NCBI GenBank assembly: GCA_015492395.1
Contig: WGFD01000016.1
Coordinates: 1 to 6,134 of the forward strand
Length of the DNA stretch: 6,134 nucleotides
From: Deltaproteobacteria bacterium
GTDB lineage: Bacteria > Desulfobacterota > GWC2-55-46 > S146-70
Direction of reading: 5' to 3'
Below, in pieces: positions 1 to 4,540 of the stretch. The notes under the pieces are model-generated. The model saw only the letters and a program-made list of their open reading frames with translations, did not search any database and was not told where the DNA came from. A program made the position numbers and the translations under genes. Every line of letters begins with the position of its first letter. Position 1 is the stretch's first letter.

Positions 1-230
1 CTATAGGCAAGGTCGATCTGGAGTGATTTCTTGAAGGTTTCCTTTTGCTGGTCCGTCATCAGCCTCAGGGCGATCTTAGTTACCTCATCCGGCGTCAACC
101 TGTCATGGTTTTTTATCGGGACAAGATTGCCGTATATCCTGATTATGGGTGGCAAGCCGGCCTTAAGGTGAACATCGGAGGCCTTCTCTTTCACGGCAAG
201 ATTTAGTATGGAGTGGAGATCTATGGCCAT
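1..230 (-). CDS. pilT: PilT-type twitching motility ATPase, N-terminal part (3' end beyond window)
   Basis: The frame opens at ATG 230-228 and stays open to the window edge, giving 76 codons. The translation begins MAIDLHSILNLAVKEKASDV and continues with HLKAGLPPIIRIYG. The SD-x-HL-x-AG-x-PP-x-R-x-G pattern is the hallmark of the N-terminal PAS-like domain of PilT, the cytoplasmic hexameric ATPase that powers type IV pilus retraction. The Walker boxes that would confirm the enzyme lie beyond the left edge, so a PilT paralogue such as PilU is possible. The related PilB usually has a longer, different N-terminus. The start is well supported: AAGGAGG (246..240) sits 9 nt upstream, inside the last recA codons, and only one base separates the recA stop from this ATG. 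Translation is therefore probably coupled to recA. In type IV pilus systems PilT serves twitching and often DNA uptake. Confidence 0.87.
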   Translation of the reverse strand, partial: MAIDLHSILNLAVKEKASDVHLKAGLPPIIRIYGNLVPIKNHDRLTPDEVTKIALRLMTDQQKETFKKSLQIDLAY

Positions 231-231
231 T

Positions 232-1263
232 TTACCGTTCCTCCTTGTCCTCTTGAGGTGTTTCGCCTCTCTTCAACCCGAAGTGTTCCAGGATCTTGCT
301 GCGCACCTCCGATGCCTGACCGGAGTGTTCTCTTAGGTAATTCCTTGCCGCCTCTCTGCCCTGCCCCATCCTTGTATTGTTGTAAGAGTACCACGTTCCA
401 CTCTTTTCAATAATGTTGAGCTTGGTTCCCAGGTCAAGGATATCTCCCGCCATTGATATTCCCTCATCGTAGAGGATATCGAACTCTGCGTCCTTGAATG
501 GGGGGGCCAACTTGTTCTTAACTACCTTCACCCTGGTCCTGTTACCGACGATAGATTCGCCGTGTTTTATTTGTCCTATCCTTCTTATATCCAGTCTCTG
601 CGAGGCGTAGAACTTGAGGGCGTTCCCCCCTGTGGTCGTTTCCGGGTTGCCGAATATAACTCCGATCTTTTGCCTTATCTGGTTTATAAATATGAGGGAA
701 GTCCTGCTTTTACTTACCGTTCCGGTAAGTTTTCTCAGTGCCTGGCTCATTAACCTTGCCTGGAGGCCCATATGGGAGTCTCCCATATCACCTTCGATCT
801 CCGCACGTGGGACCAGTGCCGCGACCGAGTCCACTATGATTATATCTACTCCACCACTCCTTATCAGGATCTCGGCTATCTCCAGCGCTTGTTCTCCCGT
901 ATCCGGCTGCGAGAGGATAAGATCATCCGTATCGACTCCTAGCCGCTGCGCATAAGCTATATCCAGGGCATGCTCGGCATCGATAAAGGCGGCGGTTCCA
1001 CCCAACCTCTGCGCCTCCGCAACTATATGAAGAGAAAGTGTTGTCTTGCCGGAGGATTCAGGGCCGAATATCTCTATCACCCTGCCCCGGGGGATTCCCC
1101 CAACTCCAAGGGCTATATCCAGGGCCAGGGAACCTGTAGAGATCGCTTCTATGTCCGCATACGGTGCGCCATCCCCCAGTCTCATTATGGCGCCTTTGCC
1201 GAACATCTTTTCTATCTGATTCATGGCCAAGTCAATGGCCTTCTCTTTACCTTGCATTGCCAT
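232..1263 (-). CDS. recA: RecA recombinase
   Basis: This is a full-length bacterial RecA of 343 residues (family usually 340-355). It is the cytoplasmic ATPase that forms filaments on single-stranded DNA, catalyses strand exchange and, where LexA is present, stimulates LexA self-cleavage. Visible landmarks are Walker A GPESSGKT (67-74), the catalytic glutamate in DAEHALD (residue 97), Walker B IIIVDS (141-146), loop L1 around 157-175 and loop L2 [20 protein letters not shown] (194-213), followed by GNALKFYAS. An acidic, charged tail ends in EDKEER. Within L2, Gln198 and Ile203 replace the two methionines of E. coli RecA, a substitution also seen in other phyla. The start at 1263 is fixed by AGGAGG five bases upstream. 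The gene has its own predicted promoter and is followed after one base by pilT. There is no recX next to it in this window. Confidence 0.98.
   Translation of the reverse strand: MAMQGKEKAIDLAMNQIEKMFGKGAIMRLGDGAPYADIEAISTGSLALDIALGVGGIPRGRVIEIFGPESSGKTTLSLHIVAEAQRLGGTAAFIDAEHALDIAYAQRLGVDTDDLILSQPDTGEQALEIAEILIRSGGVDIIIVDSVAALVPRAEIEGDMGDSHMGLQARLMSQALRKLTGTVSKSRTSLIFINQIRQKIGVIFGNPETTTGGNALKFYASQRLDIRRIGQIKHGESIVGNRTRVKVVKNKLAPPFKDAEFDILYDEGISMAGDILDLGTKLNIIEKSGTWYSYNNTRMGQGREAARNYLREHSGQASEVRSKILEHFGLKRGETPQEDKEER
240..246 (-). promoter_or_regulatory. Ribosome binding site of pilT inside the recA 3' end
   Basis: Read on the minus strand, AAGGAGG lies 9 nt before the pilT ATG and overlaps the lysine/glutamate codons at the recA C-terminus. 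It is a near-perfect anti-16S match and decides the pilT start. Confidence 0.75.
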
Positions 1264-1268
1264 AAAAA

Positions 1269-1274
1269 CCTCCT
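1269..1274 (-). promoter_or_regulatory. Strong Shine-Dalgarno of recA
   Basis: AGGAGG on the minus strand is separated from the recA ATG by TTTTT. This favours the start at 1263 over the second in-frame ATG two codons later. Confidence 0.85.
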
Positions 1275-1288
1275 GAATTTGAACTTTG

Positions 1289-1305
1289 GCAGTTAAAGTG
1301 ACTGC
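1289..1305 (-). promoter_or_regulatory. Dyad downstream of recA promoter, possible operator or leader hairpin
   Basis: GCAGT and ACTGC are perfect inverted arms separated by 7 nt. The dyad lies directly after the predicted transcription start (about 1309) and before the ribosome binding site. It could be a repressor operator or a short leader hairpin. It does not match CTGT-N8-ACAG, GAAC-N4-GTTC, GTTC-N7-GTTC or the Geobacter-type GGTT/ACC LexA pattern. A 5-bp dyad is common by chance, so this is only a candidate chosen for its position. Confidence 0.25.
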
Positions 1306-1315
1306 ATACTATTTT

Positions 1316-1344
1316 ATCATAATTAACCTGTCACCGTATGTAAA
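1316..1344 (-). promoter_or_regulatory. Predicted sigma70-type promoter of recA
   Basis: On the minus strand, TTTACA (1344..1339; 5 of 6 matches to TTGACA) is followed by exactly 17 nt and TATGAT (1321..1316; 5 of 6 matches to TATAAT). Transcription would start near 1309, leaving a leader of about 45 nt that carries the recA Shine-Dalgarno. The surrounding sequence is AT-rich. This is the best promoter match I found in the window. It implies that recA-pilT can be transcribed independently of the upstream pncC-thpR genes. Confidence 0.65.
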
Positions 1345-1455
1345 GCCTTATTCCACTCCATGAAGGTTCTCAGTGTAAAGAGCTAATTTCTACGCCGATA
1401 TAACTGACTTCCTGTGTGGTGTTTCTTCCATTTCCAAATAAGCTTCCGGATATCG

Positions 1456-1497
1456 ACCGCTTAAGGTTGAGATCATTCGCCTTACATTTCCTGCGGT
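1456..1497. repeat. Two-tier inverted repeat in spacer
   Basis: ACCGC (1456-1460) pairs with GCGGT (1493-1497). Inside it, TAAGG (1462-1466) pairs with CCTTA (1480-1484) around a 13-nt loop. No T-run follows on either strand, so it does not look like a rho-independent terminator. It could be part of a structured RNA or a chance fold. Confidence 0.3.
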
Positions 1498-1510
1498 GTG
1501 AACATGCATC

Positions 1511-1635
1511 GTGAGCCCATTCCTTACGGCTTACTGGGGAGTTAGCGAGTGAAATGTAGTCGGATAGTTTTCTACATGAGGAAGCTCCCCCCCAAGATTG
1601 CTGCAGTGAGCTTCAACAGTCCCAAACAGGCTCAC
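1511..1635. repeat. Nested inverted repeats with alternative pairings
   Basis: GTGAGCC (1511-1517) is perfectly complementary to GGCTCAC (1629-1635). Nested within are GGGGAG (1536-1541) with CTCCCC (1585-1590), and ATGTAG (1554-1559) with CTACAT (1572-1577). Competing pairings exist: GTGAGCC with GGCTTAC (1528-1534, one G-U), GAAGCTC (1581-1587) with GAGCTTC (1608-1614), and GTGAGC (1606-1611) with GCTCAC (1630-1635). The layout would suit a folded RNA of about 125 nt on either strand. However, about three perfect 7-bp inverted repeats are expected by chance in 330 nt, and I see two, so the evidence is weak without covariation. Confidence 0.25.
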
Positions 1636-1732
1636 ATCAATGAATAACGAAGACCGGCTTTGCGAGTATGGGGAGATAGGTGCTGGTGTGGCTTGCAATA
1701 TCCGTATAGGGGTCATGCTGGATCCCGGATAG

Positions 1733-2305
1733 TCAAACTTTCAAACGGGTTTCTTTGAGTCTGGTGTAAATGGGTCCTTTGGGCGATAAGTCGCTTCTGA
1801 ATAGTGTTACACCCCTGATATAAAACCTTCCTATCTCGAACGCCTTTAGTCGGTAGAGCCTTTGCATGAATCTGCCTCTGACTCCGATGTGTTTAATCCT
1901 TCCTATAGTAATATGCGGATCGAAGCCTCTCTGCTCCCGGCTGAATCCCAGATTTTGCAGCCCATCCTCAATCATACTATGAATATCGGACAGATCTTCC
2001 GAAGCCTTAATGCCCAGCCATACAACTCGCGGTCTGTTCGTAGAAGGGAAGCACCCCACCCCTTCCACCTTGACTGGAAAGGTGGTTCGCACGGATACCG
2101 AGAGTTCAACTACCCGCCATATCTCTCCAAGCTTGCGCTCCTCCACTGACCCCAGGAATTTTAAGGTTATATGCGTATTCTCCGGCTTTACCCATTTGAC
2201 CATATCTTTATCACTGTATAGGATATCCTGGATCTCCTTTACCTTCCTTTTTATGGGAGCCGGAAGAGATATCGCTATGAAGACCCGTAATTTATCCATG
2301 GTCAT
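1733..2305 (-). CDS. thpR: RNA 2',3'-cyclic phosphodiesterase (2H family, LigT/ThpR)
   Basis: The product is 190 residues, a normal size for the family. Two HxT motifs form the bipartite active site of 2H phosphoesterases: HITLKFLG (His45, Thr47) and HITIGRI (His131, Thr133). Each histidine-threonine pair acts on the cyclic phosphate of RNA ends, giving 2'-phosphates; the family is also known as LigT, the RNA 2'-5' ligase. RPRVVWLGI (91-99) is the typical strand between the two lobes. It is a soluble cytoplasmic enzyme whose physiological role is poorly defined in bacteria. The start could be ATG 2305 (GGAG 4 nt upstream) or ATG 2299 (10 nt away, giving MDKLRVFIAI). Either one overlaps the end of pncC, by 14 or 8 nt, which suggests translational coupling. 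It is the last gene before the large spacer. Confidence 0.93.
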   Translation of the reverse strand: MTMDKLRVFIAISLPAPIKRKVKEIQDILYSDKDMVKWVKPENTHITLKFLGSVEERKLGEIWRVVELSVSVRTTFPVKVEGVGCFPSTNRPRVVWLGIKASEDLSDIHSMIEDGLQNLGFSREQRGFDPHITIGRIKHIGVRGRFMQRLYRLKAFEIGRFYIRGVTLFRSDLSPKGPIYTRLKETRLKV

Positions 2306-2804
2306 TATACTCCGTCAAGAACTGGATCAGTAACTCCAGGGCCTTGACCGCGCTCTGCCGTTTGATCGCTTCCCTGTTTCCTTTGAGGCTGAAGCCATAT
2401 GCCACCGTATCCTTATCCTTTCCATCGCATAACGCGATAAATACTGTGCCCACGGGCTTTATCCTGCTTCCACCGGACGGGCCAGCAATGCCTGTGATAG
2501 AGATGCCGATGTCGCTTTTCAGTACATCTGTTACCCCTTCCGCCATTTCAGATGCAGTCTCCATACTTACGGCACCATGTCTCTTTAAGGTGGTTGGAGA
2601 AACGTGGAGTATATGCTCCTTGATTGCGTTGCTGTAGGCTATTATGCCGCCTCTAAAGTAACTCGAGCTTCCAGATACGTTTGTTATCAGATGACCCAGG
2701 AGTCCACCGGTACAGGACTCGGCTGTGGCGAGCCAGAGGTCCTTCGTTCGCAGCAGCTTTCCCGCAGTTTCTTCCGGTTTTTCATCTTGGCCAAGGATAG
2801 TCAT
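2292..2804 (-). CDS. pncC: Nicotinamide-nucleotide amidohydrolase PncC (stand-alone CinA C-terminal domain)
   Basis: The 170-residue protein is one CinA C-terminal domain, which deamidates nicotinamide mononucleotide to nicotinate mononucleotide for NAD recycling in the cytoplasm. Signature motifs in order are TAESCTGG (27-34), GGIIAYSN (52-59), GAVS (77-80), TGIAGPSGG (104-112) and KPVGTV (116-121). The N-terminal molybdopterin-binding-like domain of full-length CinA (about 415 residues) is absent. An in-frame TGA ten codons before the ATG shows that it is not encoded upstream. No clear Shine-Dalgarno precedes ATG 2804. The gene lies 27 nt after the pgpA stop and overlaps the start of thpR, so translation may depend on coupling. 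CinA-family genes next to recA are known in other bacteria, where the pair has been linked to competence. Confidence 0.93.
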   Translation of the reverse strand: MTILGQDEKPEETAGKLLRTKDLWLATAESCTGGLLGHLITNVSGSSSYFRGGIIAYSNAIKEHILHVSPTTLKRHGAVSMETASEMAEGVTDVLKSDIGISITGIAGPSGGSRIKPVGTVFIALCDGKDKDTVAYGFSLKGNREAIKRQSAVKALELLIQFLTEYNDHG

Positions 2805-2831
2805 ATCGGAGAGTCGCCAGGGAATAGTCCT

Positions 2832-3380
2832 TCATGGTGTTACAATATAGACTAAAAGGTGGTACGAAAGGTTGCTGCATATCCCGGCAACGATGTCATC
2901 CAGCAGTACCCCCGTACCGCCTCTAACGTTATGGTCTATAAAACCGATCGGGAAGGGCTTTAAGATATCAAATATTCTGAAGATAAGAAAGAGTAAAGTG
3001 ATACTCCATACACTCGGCGATATCATGTAGGAGGCGACCAAGAAACCTACAGTTTCATCACATATTATATAAGGCGGATCATCCTTTTTATCACTGTTGA
3101 CGGTGATAATGGACGCCCACAATGCCATTACGGAGAGGCAAAGTATCACAGCCCCTCCGGCCAAGTAATGAAGTCTTGCTATGTATACATAGAACGGTAT
3201 GCCCAGGATTGTACCGACTGTACCGGGTGCGATAGGTGAATAGCCTGCATATCCCATTGTGGCGATAAAGGCTGCTGTTTTAACTTGCAGGTTTGATCCG
3301 ACCTTAGGCATTCCCCTTCCCTGTCTATATTGTGGCGCTTCACAGTCCGACACTACATCATATACTACATTACGCTCCAT
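2832..3380 (-). CDS. pgpA: Phosphatidylglycerophosphatase A
   Basis: This inner-membrane enzyme removes the phosphate from phosphatidylglycerol-phosphate, the last step to phosphatidylglycerol. Recognisable PgpA motifs are APGTVGT (51-57), DPPYIICDETVGF (101-113) with the conserved Asp and Glu, FRIFDILKPFPIG (134-146) and RGGTGVLLDDIVAG (153-166). Hydrophobic stretches near 58-95, 111-140 and 165-181 fit its multi-pass topology. The 182 residues slightly exceed the usual 155-175. The first 23 residues are hydrophilic and not typical, so translation might start at Met24 (position 3311), which is preceded by the purine-rich GGGAAGGGGA. ATG 3380 is the most upstream choice, as an in-frame TGA lies 17 codons before it, but it has no good Shine-Dalgarno. 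The gene follows rodA by 63 bp and precedes pncC by 27 bp. Confidence 0.93.
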   Translation of the reverse strand: MERNVVYDVVSDCEAPQYRQGRGMPKVGSNLQVKTAAFIATMGYAGYSPIAPGTVGTILGIPFYVYIARLHYLAGGAVILCLSVMALWASIITVNSDKKDDPPYIICDETVGFLVASYMISPSVWSITLLFLIFRIFDILKPFPIGFIDHNVRGGTGVLLDDIVAGICSNLSYHLLVYIVTP

Positions 3381-3417
3381 ATCCGGAGCTTTTTGTTGTA
3401 TCTCCCATGGTGTCGAC

Positions 3418-3446
3418 TTTATACAAGTTCATAAATTTGCTGTTCA
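3418..3446 (-). promoter_or_regulatory. Weak candidate promoter before pgpA
   Basis: On the minus strand, TGAACA (3446..3441; 4 of 6 matches to TTGACA) is 17 nt from TATAAA (3423..3418; 5 of 6 matches to TATAAT). It lies at the rodA stop codon, in the 63-bp gap before pgpA, the second largest gap in the row. It could allow pgpA-pncC-thpR to be expressed apart from mrdA-rodA. The -35 match is poor, so it may be chance. Confidence 0.3.
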
Positions 3447-4532
3447 GAAGATATACCGGCGCATGCTTACGTTTAGCAGAATACCGATTCCGGCCATGGT
3501 AATTACAAGGAATGAGCCACCGTAACTAAGGAATGGAAGTGGTGCGCCTACCACCGGGAGCATCCCGGTCACCATACCTAGATTGATGACTATGTGCCAG
3601 AAAAAGAGTGAGACGACACCAAAAGCCAGCAGCGCTCCGAACCTGTCTTTTGCCTCTCTGGCTATGTTCAGTCCCCATGTAATAAGGAGTAGATATAGCC
3701 CCATTATTATGAACGAACCTACAAAGCCCCACTCCTCCGCAAAGATAGAGAATATGAAATCTGTATGCCGTTCCGGGAGGTAGAGCAGCTTCCCCTGTGT
3801 TCCCTGCATGAATCCCTTGCCGAGAAAGCCGCCTGAACCTATGGCTATCTTTGACTGCATCAAGTGGTAACCACCACCAAACTGGTCATAAGAAGGATCA
3901 ATGAAGCTGTATATCCTCTTCTTCTGGTAGTCTTTCAATAGATAATTCCATGCCAGCGGCGCAAGGAGCAGGAAGGCCGTAGCCAAGCCGATTAATGTTT
4001 TTGTATTGATCTTTATCAGCAATGCGATGGAGGAGAATATGAGCAATAGGGTGAGTGCAGTTCCAAGATCGGGCTCCTTTGCTATCAGGAGAAAGGGTAG
4101 AATCAGGAGGAGTGCGGGCGGGATGAGGCCTTTAATGCCTAAGCCGTTTATCCCAATTTCTTTTGTACTGAAGTACTTGGCCAAGGCGATGATAAGTGCT
4201 ATCTTTGCGAATTCCGATGGTTGGAATGATACTATGCCGAGATCCAGCCATCGCTGAGCACCACCGGTTGTACGCCCCACTATCAGGACAAGGATCAACA
4301 GCAGTATGGATATTCCGTAAATTATATAAGCGAGTTTTTCTATATTAGCATAGTCCGTCATAAATACTAGGGTCATGATAACGGTGCCTACAATGGCCCA
4401 GTAAAACTGCCTGGTATACAAGGTTGTTCCTGTCGCCGCGCTGTATATACAGACAATACCGGTCCCGACCAAGAGGAAGGTGATAAGTAGAAGAAACCAA
4501 TCGAAGTGTATGAGAAGGCGTCTATCAATCAT
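3444..4532 (-). CDS. rodA: RodA, SEDS-family peptidoglycan glycosyltransferase of the elongasome
   Basis: The 362-residue polytopic inner-membrane protein polymerises lipid II into glycan strands during cell elongation, in complex with PBP2. It matches the SEDS family along its length, with about ten hydrophobic segments. Family motifs include GAQRWLDLG (91-99) and FQPSEFAK (103-110), then KEPDLGTAL (152-160), GYHLMQSKIAIGSGG (221-235), YLPERHTDFIFSIFAEE (251-267), and TGMLPVVGAPLPFLSYGG (322-339) near the C-terminus. Asp258 in ERHTDF corresponds, from memory, to the catalytically essential Asp262 of E. coli RodA. The length agrees with typical RodA (about 370). ATG 4532 lies 8 nt after the mrdA stop and lacks a strong Shine-Dalgarno, which suggests coupling to mrdA. 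FtsW is a related alternative, but pairing with mrdA argues for RodA. Confidence 0.96.
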   Translation of the reverse strand: MIDRRLLIHFDWFLLLITFLLVGTGIVCIYSAATGTTLYTRQFYWAIVGTVIMTLVFMTDYANIEKLAYIIYGISILLLILVLIVGRTTGGAQRWLDLGIVSFQPSEFAKIALIIALAKYFSTKEIGINGLGIKGLIPPALLLILPFLLIAKEPDLGTALTLLLIFSSIALLIKINTKTLIGLATAFLLLAPLAWNYLLKDYQKKRIYSFIDPSYDQFGGGYHLMQSKIAIGSGGFLGKGFMQGTQGKLLYLPERHTDFIFSIFAEEWGFVGSFIIMGLYLLLITWGLNIAREAKDRFGALLAFGVVSLFFWHIVINLGMVTGMLPVVGAPLPFLSYGGSFLVITMAGIGILLNVSMRRYIF

Positions 4533-4540
4533 GTGTAATG

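Larger units (their letters stand above)
1390..1716 (-). other. Unassigned reading frame interrupted by one stop, downstream of thpR
   Basis: ATG 1716 lies 16 nt after the thpR stop and opens a 61-codon frame (MTPIRILQATPAPIS...) that ends in TAA at 1533-1531. The same frame then continues for 46 more sense codons (AVRNGLTMHVHTAGNVRR...) to TAG at 1392-1390. I do not recognise either half. The first half is rich in Ser, Pro, Thr and His and has no membrane segment or clear motif. The second half looks somewhat more protein-like, with RYPEAYLEMEE. There is no good Shine-Dalgarno before the ATG. It may be a decayed gene, a fragment of a mobile element, or a chance frame. A second minus frame is also open for 80 codons (1612-1370) but contains no ATG, which suggests that open frames here are partly accidental. 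Confidence 0.2.
1264..1732. other. 469-bp spacer between thpR and recA
   Basis: This is the only long gap in an otherwise tightly packed gene row. The recA-proximal 80 bp hold the ribosome binding site, dyad and promoter. The rest (about 1390-1732) has no recognised protein, tRNA, known riboswitch or T-run terminator. It contains a stop-broken minus-strand frame and several inverted repeats, described separately. Possible explanations are a decayed gene or insertion, a non-coding RNA, or simply an untranslated region. The sequence does not decide between them. Confidence 0.6.

Noticed and set aside
1272..1290. tRNA T-loop-like GTTCAAATTC before recA
   Set aside because: The flanking bases do not form a T stem and no acceptor, D or anticodon arms are present.
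614..1296. Plus-strand frames opposite recA
   Set aside because: recA is full-length and canonical on the other strand. These frames have no homology that I recognise and follow from its codon use.
1264..1400. LexA (SOS) box upstream of recA
   Set aside because: No match to the enterobacterial, Gram-positive, alphaproteobacterial or Geobacter-type consensus. A plus-strand GGTTCTC at 1365 is only half of the Geobacter-type site.
1370..1612. 80-codon open minus frame in the spacer, in a different phase from the stop-broken frame
   Set aside because: It contains no ATG or GTG start, and the Ser/Lys/Arg-rich translation has no known motif.
1598..1612. Stretch resembling an Alu-type GCTGCAGTGAGCT sequence
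   Set aside because: The match is about a dozen bases with no further similarity, and the surroundings are clearly bacterial, so it is coincidence.
1456..1635. Rho-independent terminator after thpR
   Set aside because: Hairpins exist, but none is followed by a T-run on the minus strand, so I cannot support a terminator.
1390..1732. Complete insertion sequence or group II intron
   Set aside because: I found no terminal inverted repeats, target-site duplication, transposase motif or intron domain V sequence.
2780..2831. 17-codon frame whose ATG overlaps the pgpA TGA
   Set aside because: It is very short, overlaps the pncC start out of phase, and has no motif.
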